DNA from: Musa acuminata AAA Group
Lineage: Eukaryota; Streptophyta; Magnoliopsida; Zingiberales; Musaceae
Length of the DNA stretch: 64,000 nucleotides
Reading direction: 5' to 3'
NCBI RefSeq assembly: GCF_036884655.1
Contig: NC_088340.1
Coordinates: forward strand, 30,876,001 to 30,940,000
In this document: piece after piece, positions 21,298 through 32,939 of the stretch
Numbering within the stretch: the first letter of the stretch is position 1
Layout of the letters: the number at the start of each line of letters is the position of its first letter
The notes under the pieces: model-generated
Database searches by the model: none
What the model was told of the DNA's origin: nothing
The model's input: only the letters and a program-made list of their open reading frames with translations
Position numbers and translations under genes: made by a program

Positions 21298-23082
21298 TTG
21301 CGAGAGGAGGAGGCGCAATATGGAGCGCCAACCGAGAAGAATAGCAATAAGGAGAGACTCATAGTGGCAGAAACTTGCTTGGATGTTCTTGAAGCGAGCT
21401 TGGAGGAACTCTACCAAGGCCAGCAAAGGCTTCTTGGGGTAGAGAGCTCGCAAGAAGAAGTTGAATCCCGAATTGACAAGGTCGAGGCCCTAGTTGATCG
21501 ACTATCGGACAACACCAAAGACTCTATGTAACATCTGGAGGAAGTCGTTGCATAACTCACTTCCAGGGTGACCATGCTCACACGAGCACTAAATGCGGGA
21601 GGAAGCAACACCTGCGTTGCACTGCCATAAAACTTGAGGGCACCTGAGCCACATTATTATGGAGGTGCCCAGGATGCTTAAGAGCTTGAGAATTTTCTGT
21701 TCGATATAGAACAATACTTTCGAGCTACGAGGCTTGATTCTAAAGAAACCAAAATTTCGATAGCAACCATGTATTTGAATGGGGATGCAAAACTTTGGTG
21801 GTGAACCCGTTGGGAGGAGATTCAATAAGATCGGTGTCAGATGAACACATGGGAGGACCTTAAGTGAGAGTTGAGAACTCAGTTTCTACTTGAGAACACA
21901 GAGTTCGTCACAAGGAGGAAGTTGAGACAACTTCGCCAAAGTACTTTCATCCAAGACTACATGAAGCAATTTTCTATGATAATGTTGGACATACAGGACA
22001 TGTCTAAGAAGGATAAGCTATTTAGCTTTCTCGATGGTTTAAAGCCATGGGCTCAACCAGAACTACAACGAAGGAATGTCACCGATGTGATTGGGGCAAT
22101 TGCTGCCGCAGAAAGGCTCACTGACTTTGTTTCCTCTAAGGACTCAGGAAAAAAGAAACCATCTTCGGGAAATCGCCCTCCAAAATATTCTCAAAGGAAG
22201 GAGCCCGATGGCGAACAAAGGATGAAGAGTTCCCACAAAGGGCCAAGCTCAAAAGGCAAGGCCTCGAAACCTGGCAGATACTTCTTGTGTAGAGGATCGC
22301 ACATGGTGAGGGAGTGCCCACAGAAATAGGTACTCAATGCTTTAACTGCTTCTATCCATTGCCCTAAATCAGACAAGGGCAAAGCCATCCCCCTTAGTTC
22401 AAGCAATTCAGAATCTAGTAGTGATGATGAGAAGACGCAGGGTCCTCGAATGGGAGCAATACGTTTGTTAAATACATTGTGGGGTCAAGTAGGGGAGACA
22501 ATGAAGGCAAAGACATTAAAAGCAAGGAGTAGCGAGCTGATATATGTGGACATTAAGCTCAATAGCCAAATAACCCGTGCAATGGTGGACATGGGAGCTA
22601 CCCACAACTTTATTGCCAATCGAGAAGCAAAGTGACTTGGACTGATCTTGGAGAAGAACCCAAGTCAAATGAAGGTGGTGAACTCAAAGGCTAAGCAAAT
22701 CTCTGGATTGGCAAAGGGAGTTCCCATCAAGATCGGAACATGGAGCGGGAGCACAAACATGATGGCAGTGCCACTGGACGACTTCCAAGTGATTCTTGGA
22801 ATGGAATTCATGCACGCGACGAAGTTGGTGCCAATGTCATTCCTAAACTCCCTATATATGATGGGAGGTGACAACCCCTGTGTGGTTCTCATCTCTTAGA
22901 GAGGAACCAGGGAACCCCAACAAATATCGGTATTACAACTGAAGAAAGGGGTATGAAAAGGCGAATTAACATTCGTGGCTGCTATGAAGCTAGAGCCACT
23001 CGACGAGAAGGTCATTCATGAACTTGCTGTGGTGGCGAACATCTTGAAGGAGTTCACAAATGTTACGCCCCCTCGAGAGTTA
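21298..23082 (+). pseudogene. gag-pro: Gypsy X gag-protease relic, many in-frame stops
   Basis: One frame holds the whole relic. An N-terminal heptad-rich part (LEASLEELYQGQQRLLGVESS) is followed by the gag core (APEPHYYGGAQDA, ATMYLNGDAKLWW, FIQDYMKQFSMIMLDIQDMS, KDKLFSFLDGLKPWAQ). Next is a damaged zinc knuckle (YFLCRGSHMVRECP, first Cys now Tyr). A retropepsin-like domain follows, whose DTGA has become DMGA (MVDMGATHNFI), with VILGMEFM near its end. Around ten stops interrupt it, most explicable as C-to-T or G-to-A changes (TGGTGGTGAACC, GCATAACTC), the pattern expected of methylated-cytosine decay. The relic ends at 23082 where gypsy Y1 is inserted. Part of it is duplicated at 25082-26133. 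Confidence 0.85.
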
Positions 23083-23476
23083 TGTTAGGACTCTAGTTGG
23101 GAGAGTCCTAATAGAGAGGGGTATTCATATAAAACCTACCTAAGCCGACCCCTATTAAAGAGGTAAAGAGGCCAACTAGGGTTAGGAGGTTATTTCTTAG
23201 AGAAGAATTATAAGTTGTAAAGGAATATGAGTCTTGAGTAAGAGTCCAATTAGGAGTTAGTTAGAAGTAGGAGTCTTAAGTAAGAGTCTTATTAGGAGTT
23301 AGAGTTTAGAAGCCCTATAAATAGCCATATATTCCTTCTCTTTTGATAAGTAATAGATAAATCTTTTCTGCAGCCTTTAAGCAGCAATTTGGAGGAAGGA
23401 ACCCTTATAGAGTTCTAAGGAGGTCGATCCCCTAAAGAGATCAACCCCAAGTTTAGAATCTGTAAGGGTTCTAATA
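23083..23476 (+). repeat. 5' LTR of gypsy Y1 (unit 1 copy)
   Basis: TGTTAGGACTCTAGTTGG...GGGTTCTAATA, TATA at 23316-23323. A degraded PBS follows (TCTAGTATTAGAG against CCTGGTATCAGAG). Only one copy of the 44-bp start unit is present. Confidence 0.88.
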
Positions 23477-24541
23477 TCTAGTATTAGAGAGGTGTTCTTG
23501 GTATCTCGCTGCCCTTCCACAGCCATCCATCAGCCCTCCACAGCCGCACAAAGCAATTCCCACAATTGCTTAAAAGATCGTCGCTAAATTCTGCCGTCAT
23601 CTCTACCACTTTGGATCATCCATTGATCTCCCTGTGAATTGCAATAGGTTCTGGTTTCCCACTTTATTGTTGCTAAAATTTAATTATCCTTATTTGAAAA
23701 TCTAAAAAAAATTATTCTTATATTGTTGCATAAATTTTTCATCATAAAGTTTTTATCTCTACGACGAAAGATACATTGTAAAATTCCAACCACATAGCAC
23801 AGTCTGTTTGATCTTGCTATCATGTTTTTTCTATCCAAATCTCTACAAAATTTTTATGACAGCTTTGACACTTCCTAACAGCAGATTTTCCTTTAGTTTT
23901 GTCAAAAATTCTCAATATAAACTATTGATCTTTTATGTCTAATCTGCTATACTTGAAAATCTGCACTGTAAAATTCCAACCGCATAACACAATTTATTTG
24001 ATCTTGCTACTATGTTTTTTCTATCCAAATCTTTACAAAATTTTTATGACAGCTTTGACACTTCCTAATAGTAGATTTTCCTTTGGTTTTCTAAAAATTC
24101 TCAATATAAACCATTGATCTTTTATGTCTAATCTGCTATACTTGAAAATCTGCATTGTAAAATTCCAACCACATAGCACTGTTTGTTTGATCTTGCTACT
24201 ACGTTTTTTCTATCCAAAACTCTATGAAATTTTTTTGATAGCTTTATTAATTCCTAACAGTAGATTTTCCTTTGGTTTCGTTGAAAAATTCTTAATATAA
24301 ACTACTGATCTTTTACATCCAATCTGCTATACTTGAAAATCTGTGCTGTAGAAAATTTCAGCCGCATATTGTTGCCTTAACCCATCTATTTACAATATTT
24401 TTTGAATGAAATTTTTTATACACTTTATAGATCATCTTGGCTTCCATCTAAGATTGATCTATTGAGGAATTCATCTCTAAAAATGATTTTTCGACGAGAA
24501 ATCTGCTATCGCAACTTGCACCAATTTTACGAATGTAAAAC
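23477..24541 (+). other. Gypsy Y1 leader, first part (unit 1 copy)
   Basis: Same leader as Y3, here with about four diverged copies of a roughly 180-bp unit (23750-24370; each with TGATCTTGCTA and CTTTTATGTCTAATCTGCTA). It stops near 24531 in GCACCAATTTTAC where the truncated Y2 LTR begins. The leader resumes at 32940. Confidence 0.8.
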
Positions 24542-24926
24542 TGTTAGGACTCTAGCTAGGAGAGTCCTAATTGAGAGGGATATTCTGTTAGGACTCTAGC
24601 TAGGAGAGTCCTAATTGAGAGGGACATTCATATAGGAGGTTTTTTCTTAGAGAAGAATTAGGAGTTATAAGGGAATAGGAGTCTTGAGTAGGAGTCCTAT
24701 TAGGAGTTGGTTAGAAGTAAGAGTCTTAAGTAGGAGTCCTATTAGGAGTTAGGGTTTAGAAGCCCTATAAATAGCCATGTATTCCTTCTCTTTTCTTAAG
24801 CAATAGATGAATCTTTTCTGCAGCCTTTGAGCAGCAACTCGGAGGGAGGAACCCCTAAAGAGTTCCAAGGAGGCCGATCCTCTAAAGAGATCAACCCCAA
24901 GTTTAGAATCTGCAAGGGTTCTAACA
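24542..24926 (+). repeat. 5' LTR of gypsy Y2 (unit 1 copy)
   Basis: Two 44-bp start units (24542, 24586), TATA at 24766-24773, ends TTCTAACA. The preceding GAATGTAAAAC looks like the tail of a lost first unit (compare ATTCATGTAAAAC at 32550), so its outer edge is deleted and no TSD is seen. The PBS at 24929-24940 and 150 bp of leader follow before the duplication junction. Confidence 0.88.
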
Positions 24927-25081
24927 CCTGGTATCAGAGCAGCATTCTTGGCATCTCGCTGCCCTTCCACTGCCATCCATCAGCCCTCCACAACCGCCCA
25001 AAGCAATTCCCATAATTGCATAAAAGATCGTCGCCGAATTCCGCCATCATCTCCACCACCGCGGATCATCCTTTGATCTCC

Positions 25082-26133
25082 TCGATGGTTTAAAGCCATG
25101 GGCTCAACCAGAACTACAACGAAGGAATGTCACCGATGTGATTGGGGCAATTGCTGCCGCAGAAAGGATCACTGACTTTGTTTCCTCTAAGGACTCAGGA
25201 AAAAAGAAACCATCTTCAGGAAATCGCCCTCCAAAATATTCTCAAATGAAGGAGCCCGATGGCGAACAAAGGATGAAGAGTTCCCACAAAGGGCCAAGCT
25301 CAAAAGGCAAGGCCTCGAAACCTGGCAGATACTTCTTGTGTAGAGGATCGCACATGGTGAGGGAGTGCCCACAGAAATAGGTACTCAATGCTTTAACTGC
25401 TTCTATCCATTGCCCTAAATCAGACAAGGGCAAAGCCATCCCCCTTAGTTCAAGCAATTCAGAATCTAGTAGTGATGATGAGAAGACGCAGGGTCCTCGA
25501 ATGGGAGCAATACGTTTGTTAAATACATTGTGGGGTCAAGTAGGGGAGACAATGAAGGCAAAGACATTAAAAGCAAGGAGTAGCGAGCTGATATATGTGG
25601 ACATTAAGCTCAATAGCCAAATAACCCGTGCAATGGTGGACATGGGAGCTACCCACAACTTTATTGCCAATCGAGAAGCAAAGTGACTTGGGCTGATCTT
25701 GGAGAAGAACCCAAGTCAAATGAAGGTGGTGAACTCAAAGGCTAAGCAAATCTCTGGATTGGCAAAGGGAGTTCCCATCAAGATCGGAATATGGAGCGGG
25801 AGCACAAACATGATGGCAGTGCCACTGGACGACTTCCAAGTGATTCTTGGAATGGAATTCATGCACGCGACGAAGTTGGTGCCAATGTCATTCCTAAACT
25901 CCCTATATATGATGGGAGGTGACAACCCCTGTGTGGTTCTCATCTCTTAGAGAGGAACCAGGGAACCCCAACAAATATCGGTATTACAACTGAAGAAAGG
26001 GGTATGAAAAGGCGAATTAACATTCGTGGCTGCTATGAAGCTAGAGCCACTCGACGAGAAGGTCATTCATGAACTTGCTGTGGTGGCGAACATCTTGAAG
26101 GAGTTCACAAATGTTACGCCCCCTCGAGAGTTA
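25082..26133 (+). pseudogene. Gypsy X gag-protease relic, duplicated part
   Basis: Duplicate of 22031-23082: the end of gag (DVIGAIAAAERITDF), damaged knuckle, and the DMGATHNFI protease relic with the same stops. Shared stops show that X was already dead before the duplication. Confidence 0.9.
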
Positions 26134-26527
26134 TGTTAGGACTCTAGTTGGGAGAGTCCTAATAGAGAGGGGTATTCATATAAAACCTACCTAAGCCGAC
26201 CCCTATTAAAGAGGTAAAGAGGCCAACTAGGGTTAGGAGGTTATTTCTTAGAGAAGAATTATAAGTTGTAAAGGAATATGAGTCTTGAGTAGGAGTCCAA
26301 TTAGGAGTTAGTTAGAAGTAGGAGTCTTAAGTAAGAGTCTTATTAGGAGTTAGAGTTTAGAAGCCCTATAAATAGCCATATATTCCTTCTCTTTTGATAA
26401 GTAATAGATAAATCTTTTCTGCAGCCTTTAAGCAGCAATTTGGAGGAAGGAACCCTTATAGAGTTCTAAGGAGGTCGATCCCCTAAAGAGATCAACCCCA
26501 AGTTTAGAATCTGTAAGGGTTCTAATA
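26134..26527 (+). repeat. 5' LTR of gypsy Y1 (unit 2 copy)
   Basis: Copy of 23083-23476 at offset 3,051, including the mutated end and degraded PBS. Confidence 0.9.
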
Positions 26528-27592
26528 TCTAGTATTAGAGAGGTGTTCTTGGTATCTCGCTGCCCTTCCACAGCCATCCATCAGCCCTCCACAGCCGCAC
26601 AAAGCAATTCCCACAATTGCTTAAAAGATCGTCGCTAAATTCTGCCGTCATCTCTACCACTTTGGATCATCCATTGATCTCCCTGTGAATTGCAATAGGT
26701 TCTGGTTTCCCACCTTATTGTTGCTAAAATTTAATTATCCTTATTTGAAAATCTAAAAAAAATTATTCTTATATTGTTGCATAAATTTTTCATCATAAAG
26801 TTTTTATCTCTACGACGAAAGATACATTGTAAAATTCCAACCACATAGCACAGTCTGTTTGATCTTGCTATCATGTTTTTTCTATCCAAATCTCTACAAA
26901 ATTTTTATGACAGCTTTGACACTTCCTAACAGCAGATTTTCCTTTAGTTTTGTCAAAAAATCTCAATATAAACTATTGATCTTTTATGTCTAATCTGCTA
27001 TACTTGAAAATCTGCACTGTAAAATTCCAACCGCATAACACAATTTATTTGATCTTGCTACTATGTTTTTTCTATCCAAATCTTTACAAAATTTTTATGA
27101 CAGCTTTGACACTTCCTAATAGTAGATTTTCCTTTAGTTTTCTAAAAATTCTCAATATAAACCATTGATCTTTTATGTCTAATCTGCTATACTTGAAAAT
27201 CTGCATTGTAAAATTCCAACCACATAGCACTGTTTGTTTGATCTTGCTACTACGTTTTTTCTATCCAAAACTCTATGAAATTTTTTTGATAGCTTTAATA
27301 ATTCTTAACAGTAGATTTTCCTTTGGTTTCGTTGAAAAATTCTTAATATAAACTACTGATCTTTTACATCCAATCTGCTATACTTGAAAATCTGTGCTGT
27401 AGAAAATTTCAGCCGCATATTGTTGCCTTAACCCATCTATTTACAATATTTTTTGAATGAAATTTTTTATACACTTTATAGATCATCTTGGCTTCCATCT
27501 AAGATTGATCTATTGAGGAATTCATCTCTAAAAATGATTTTTCGACGAGAAATCTGCTATCGCAACTTGCACCAATTTTACGAATGTAAAAC
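26528..27592 (+). other. Gypsy Y1 leader, first part (unit 2 copy)
   Basis: Copy of 23477-24541 with about four of the 180-bp leader repeats. Noncoding. Confidence 0.85.
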
Positions 27593-27977
27593 TGTTAGGA
27601 CTCTAGCTAGGAGAGTCCTAATTGAGGGGGATATTCTGTTAGGACTCTAGCTAGGAGAGTCCTAATTGAGAGGGACATTCATGTAGGAGGTTTTTTCTTA
27701 GAGAAGAATTAGGAGTTATAAGGGAATAGGAGTCTTGAGTAGGAGTCCTATTAGGAGTTGGTTAGAAGTAAGAGTCTTAAGTAGGAGTCCTATTAGGAGT
27801 TAGGGTTTAGAAGCCCTATAAATAGCCATGTATTCCTTCTTTTTTCTTAAGCAATAGATTAATCTTTTCTGCAGCCTTTGAGCAGCAACTTGGAGGGAGG
27901 AACCCCTATAGAGTTCCAAGGAGGCCGATCCTCTAAAGAGATCAACCCCAAGTTTAGAATCTGCAAGGGTTCTAACA
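27593..27977 (+). repeat. 5' LTR of gypsy Y2 (unit 2 copy, attached to the element body)
   Basis: Copy of 24542-24926. TATA at about 27817. Followed by the PBS at 27980-27991 (TGGTATCAGAGC) and the full Y2 leader. Confidence 0.9.
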
Positions 27978-29314
27978 CCTGGTATCAGAGCAGCATTCTT
28001 GGCATCTCGCTGCCCTTCCACTGCCATCCATCAGCCCTCCACAACCGCCCAAAGCAATTCCCATAATTGCATAAAAGATCGTCGCCGAATTCCGCCATCA
28101 TCTCCACCACCGCGGATCATCCTTTGATCTCCCCGTGAATTGCAACAGGTTCTGGTTTCCTACCTTACTGCTGCTGCAATTTAGTTATCCTTATTTGAAA
28201 ATCCAAAAAAAAAAAAACTGTTCCTATATTGCTGCATGAACCTTTCGTCACAAAGTTTTCATCTCTACGACGAAAGATACATTACAGAATTCCAGCCGCA
28301 TAGTACCATCTGTTTGATCTTGCTACTATGCTTTTTCTATCCAAATTTCTATGAAATTTTTATGACATCTTTGACACTTCCTAACAGCAGATTTCCCTTT
28401 GGTTTTTTCAAAAAATTCTCAATATAAACTATTGATCTTTTACGTCAAATCTGCTATATTTGAAAATCTGCACTGTAAAATTTCAGCCACATAGCACTGT
28501 TTATTTGATCTTGATACTATATTGTTTCTATCCAAATCTCTACGAAATTTTTATGATAGCTTTGACACTTCCTAACAGTGGATTTCCCTTTGGTTTCATC
28601 AAAAAATTCTTAATATAAACCACTGATCTTTTACGTCCAATCTGCTATACCTAAAAATCTGTGCTGTAGAAAATTTCAGCCGCATATTGTTGCCTTAACC
28701 CATCTATTTGCAATCTTTTCTGAATGAAATTTCTTATACACTTCATAGATCATCTTGGCTTCCATCTAAGATTGATCTATTAAGAAATTCATCTCTAAAA
28801 ACGATTTTATGTTGCTGCAAATTTTCGTCGTACCCCGCTGAAATTTTTCGACGAGAATTCTGCAATCGCAACTTGCACCAATTTCCTTGCTGTTATACTG
28901 CAGAAATTTTCTTGATTAAATTAGATATCCTTGCTGTCATATAAACTGTGATTTTTCTATCAATTCCCTCCTCAATTCTCTCAAGTTTTTGGTGGAAATT
29001 ACGTCGAGAAACTGTTGTTTCTTTGACGACAATTCTACTCTTACAAGACAGCACATACTTGCTGCAACTTCCACTGATTTCTATCAAACCTTTGCTACCA
29101 TCTACCACAAATCCAAAACATTCATCCATAGCCCTAAAACTCCACTAAACCACACCCTCAAACTGCACCCAAAACAATCACAAAACAAGCCTAAATCGTA
29201 GCCTACATCCATCGATCCACCAATCCTTTCGACCATCACTTCTCTCAACTATACATGCCTTTAACCTGACAACAAAAAAGAGATCTTAACATCATAGATT
29301 TGGACGCATATACT
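27978..29314 (+). other. Gypsy Y2 leader
   Basis: Noncoding, colinear with the Y3 leader. About two to three 180-bp repeat units between 28260 and 28690 (TGATCTTGCTACTATG, TGATCTTGATACTATA). Confidence 0.8.
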
Positions 29315-30175
29315 ATGGCATCTAAGGAGGCAATCAATGCTAAATTCGAAGCCTTGGAGGCGCGAATGGAGGATAAGATTCGGACGCTCTTTACCGAACT
29401 CAGATTGGGCCGACCACTAAGCCCGAAAAAATCATATCACGGAGAGAGCTTTGCCCAATCGCACCAGGCTCGAAGAGATGAGTTCTAAGGGAGGGGAGGC
29501 TCTATGACTGAACCCAACTATCCATGCATGAGAGTGGACTTCCCTAGATGGGAAGAAGGAGACCCGATTGGTTGGATCTCACGCGCGGAGCGATATTTTC
29601 AGTATCACAAAACCGCGGATGCATCTATGGTGAAAATTACAGCTATACATCTTGAAGGGGATGCTATACAGTGGTTTGACTAGTTTAAACATACTTATGG
29701 AGTCCTTTCATGGCAACAATTCAAAGAAGGACTGCTGATTCGCTTCAGACCAACCGATTATGAGAATATTGATGGACAACTAGCAAAGATCCGACAAACT
29801 TCCACCATTCAGGAGTACCAAACCAGGTTTGAAAGGTTATCTAATCAAACTCATGATTGGTCTCAAAAATAGTTATTGAGGACCTTCATTGAGGGCTTAA
29901 AGACGGAGATCCGAGGAGAAGTTAAAGTGCGACAACTATATACGCTTATGGCAGCCATCTCTTTCGCACGACATCAAGAGGAGCAATTGAACCATGAAGC
30001 TCGGAGGACTAGGGTCGCTCCTCAACTAGTAATATTGAAGCCCTCAGCCCCCCCTACTATTGACCAAGTCCCTACACCAAAGAGGTTAACAAGAGAAGAG
30101 CTTCGGGAGCGATATACGAAGGGGTTATGTTGGCATCGTGACGAGCCGTGAGTATTGCTGTAGTAAAGGAGGACT
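29315..30175 (+). pseudogene. gag: Gypsy Y2 gag relic
   Basis: Starts at ATG 29315 (MASKEAINAKFEALEARM), homologous to Y3 gag. Stops at 29486 (CAA to TAA type), 29681 and 29871 break it. Recognisable parts are FPRWEEGDPIGWIS, GDAIQWF and FIEGLKTEIRGEV. The terminal knuckle is damaged (CWHRDEP, where Y3 has CWHCDEP) and a frameshift follows at about 30150. Gag would form the particle. This copy cannot. Confidence 0.85.
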
Positions 30176-32484
30176 TCTTATGATTGAACCGATAGAAGAA
30201 GAGGTCATTGAACATTCAGAAGAGAGCCTTGAACATAAAGAAAAAGATGCAGAAGAAGAGCCACAACCGACCGAAGTTACGGTACATACACTAGCTAGCT
30301 ACTCAAACCCGCAAACAATGAAAGTTGGAGGCCTTCTCAAACAACAACCGATCACTGTTCTCATCGACACGGGCAGCACTAATAACTTCCTAAACAGTAA
30401 GGTTGCTATCCATATGAACTTACCTATTGAGAATTGCAGCAGGTTTATCGTTAAGGTCGCCAACGGACGGATTTTGAAGTGTGATCATAGGTGCCCGCAG
30501 GTGAAACTGTTGCTGCAGGACCAAGAGATAATTGCAGATTTCTTCCTCCTCCCTCTTGATGATCATGAGGCCATACTCAGAATTAAATAATTGATGACAT
30601 TAGGTGATATTTCATAGAATTTTATGCAACTATTTATAAAATTTTACAGTAAGGAGAAACAGGTGATACTGCATGGGAAACGTGAGGGCGACGTAACGAT
30701 GATTTGCACACAACAAATGGAGAAGGTTTTGCATAAAGCATGTAGGGGCTTTTTGGTACAACTTGAGCAGAAAATTAAAGGAGAGCCAATAGAATTTGAA
30801 GATCCAAACCTATTTCCTTTGCTTGCTGAATTTTCAGATATATTTGACGAGCCGCACAACCTACCTCTTACTCGTCGGCATGATCATGTATAATGATTTT
30901 TCCAATCAAATCTCTAGCAAATACTCAGCCATATCGGTATCCACATCTCTAGAATGATGAAATAGAAAGGATTTTAAAAGAGATGCTTGAAACAGGAGTT
31001 ATTCGGCCAAGTTGCAACCTCTACTTTTCACCAGTGCTACTTGTACACAAGAAGGACGGAACATGACGAATATGCGTTGATTACCGAGCTCTCAATGGCA
31101 TAACCATCAAGAACAAATACCTTATTCCAATAGCAGATGAATTGCTAGATGAAAGGGAGCACAAATCTTCACAAAGCTGGACCTTCGATCCGGGTATTAT
31201 CAAATACGAGTGTATGAAGAAGTCATACCGAAAACCGCCTTTCGAACACACAACGACCACTACAAATTTTTACTTTCTTCAACAAAAGGTGAAATATCTT
31301 GGGCATATCATATCAAAGGAAGGTGTGATAGTGGACCCCTTCAAAATTGAAGCAATGCAAAACTGGCCTACCCCGAGGAACATAAAATTGCTACATGGCT
31401 TTTTGGGTTTAATAGGCTACTACCGTAAGGTCGTGAAAAACTATGGAAAGATCAGTGCACCACTTACTTCCTTATTGGAAAAAGATGTCTTCCAATGGTC
31501 GGACAGAGCCTCCACTGCCTTCGACAAACTTAAGGCAGCCATAACGACGACGCCGGTGCTAACGCTACAAGATTTCAACTGATCCTTCATCATTAAGGCT
31601 GATGCATCTGGAGACAGAATGGGAGACGTTCTCATGCAAGATGGTCGACCACTCACATACATTAGCAAGACATTGTCTCCCCCCTATCAAAACATGTTAA
31701 CATATGATAAGGAGATGCTCGCCATTGTGCACGCAGCAACGAGGTGGAGATCGTACTTGATCAGGCGATACTTTCAAATCAAGACCGACCATAAAAGCCT
31801 AAAATATCTCTTGGAGCAGAAGATATCTTCCCCCGAGCAACAAAAATGGGTAACAAAACTTCTTGGATTTGATTATGAAATAACTTACAAAAGGTGGAAA
31901 GAGAATATTGTTGCAGATGCGCTTTCGCAGCTACCTGAGCAAGTTGAATTTTCGGTCGTTTTACTTCCAACCAGCGACTTCCTTGAGGATATTAAGATGG
32001 AATGGCAGGAAGATTCGGAGACCTGTAAGATACAAAAAAAAAATTAGAGGAAGCACCAAGCTCCGTGGCTCATTACAATCGGGACTCAAAAGAATTATAC
32101 TATAAGGGACGCATTGTGCTTGTGACAAATTCTACTTGCATCTTCAAGAGCAGATTTTGGACAAAGTTATTCCATATGCAGGGTACTAAATTGAAAAGGA
32201 GTACGATATATCACCCACAAACCAACAGCCAAACGGAAGTTTTAAATAGGTGCTTGGAGATAGCCCAAAGCCACCCACCAAATATGACTACCCAAAGAGA
32301 ACTCCAGACCCAGCCAAGTGCCATTATTGATCGACGAATCATGACTCGACGACGACGACCCACTAATGAAGTGCTAATACAGTGGGCGAACCTACTAATA
32401 GAAGATGCCACTTGGGAGAACTATGACGACTTGAAGGTCAAATTCTCAGAATTCACGAATCATCAACCTCGAGGACAAGGCTGA
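30176..32484 (+). pseudogene. pol: Gypsy Y2 pol relic: protease, truncated RT, RNase H, remnant integrase, chromo-like tail
   Basis: Protease VLIDTGSTNNFLN keeps the DTG triad. Stops near 30588 and 30617 and in 30890-30960 break the linker to RT. The RT N-part (ETGVIRPSCNLY, CVDYRALNG) is followed by the same shifted segment as in Y3 ([15 protein letters not shown]) and the same jump to YLGHII, so the catalytic aspartates are gone. RNase H (YDKEMLAIVHAATRW, TDHKSLKYLLE, ADALSQLPE) is nearly whole, then shifts frame at about 32040. The integrase remnant (FWTKLFHMQGTKLK, NRCLE) lacks the catalytic core. The C-terminus, EVLIQWANLLIEDATWENYDD, resembles the end of a chromodomain-type gypsy pol and survives here, whereas Y3 has a stop before it. 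Confidence 0.87.
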
Positions 32485-32485
32485 T

Positions 32486-32501
32486 TTGAAGAGGGCGGGT
32501 C
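32486..32501 (+). other. Polypurine tract of gypsy Y2
   Basis: TTGAAGAGGGCGGGTC immediately before the 3' LTR, as in Y3. Confidence 0.82.
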
Positions 32502-32939
32502 TGTTAGGACTCTAGCTTGGAGAGTCCTAATTGAGAGGGACATTCATGTAAAACTGTTAGGACTCTAGCTAGGAGAGTCCTAATTGAGAGAGATATTCTG
32601 TTAGAACTCTAGCTAGGAGAGTCCTAATTGAGAGGGGCATTCATGTAGGAGGTTTTTTCTTAGAGAAGAATTAGGAGTTGTAAGTGAATAGGAGTCTTGA
32701 GTAGGAGTCCTATTAGGAGTTGGTTAGAAGTAAGAGTCTTAAGTAGGAGTCCTATTAGGAGTTAGGGTTTAGAAGCCCTATAAATAGCCATGTATTCCTT
32801 CTCTTTTCTTAAGCAATAGATGAATCTTTTCTGCAGCCTTTGAGCAGCAACTTGGAGGGAGGAACTCTTATAGAGTTCCAAGGAGGCCGATTCTCTAAAG
32901 AGATCAACCCCAAATTTAGAATCTGCAAGGGTTCTAACA
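32502..32939 (+). repeat. 3' LTR of gypsy Y2
   Basis: Three start units (32502, about 32555, about 32599), TATA 32779-32786, ends TTCTAACA. It retains the first unit that the 5' LTR has lost. Confidence 0.92.

Larger units (their letters stand above)
22031..25081 (+). repeat. 3,051-bp tandem duplication, unit 1
   Basis: From TCGATGGTTTAAAGCC to TTTGATCTCC. Contains X gag-pro, the Y1 LTR, most of the Y1 leader, the Y2 5' LTR and the start of the Y2 leader. Unit 2 follows without a gap. Confidence 0.93.
25082..28132 (+). repeat. 3,051-bp tandem duplication, unit 2
   Basis: A near-identical copy of 22031-25081. Scattered single-base differences include 22124 versus 25175 region AGGCTCAC/AGGATCAC. 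The junction reads GATCTC|CTCGATGG. The flanks GCTTTCTCGATGG (left) and GATCTCCCCGTG (right) share only CTC, a microhomology. Confidence 0.93.
27593..32939 (+). mobile_element. Gypsy Y2: internally deleted Ty3/gypsy element in the Y1 leader
   Basis: LTR 27593-27977, PBS, leader to 29314, gag-pol relic 29315-32484, purine tract 32486-32501, LTR 32502-32939. Inserted in the Y1 leader: Y1 sequence stops near 24531/27582 and continues at 32940 (ACATACTTGCTGTCATATAAACTG). The insertion edge is damaged by a deletion at the left LTR. It shares the RT and integrase deletions of Y3 but carries more stops. Confidence 0.88.

Noticed and set aside
31142..31300. A novel insert ([17 protein letters not shown]) in gypsy RT
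   Set aside because: It is ordinary RT sequence read in a shifted frame; the conserved [10 protein letters not shown] is visible in another frame. No new domain is present.
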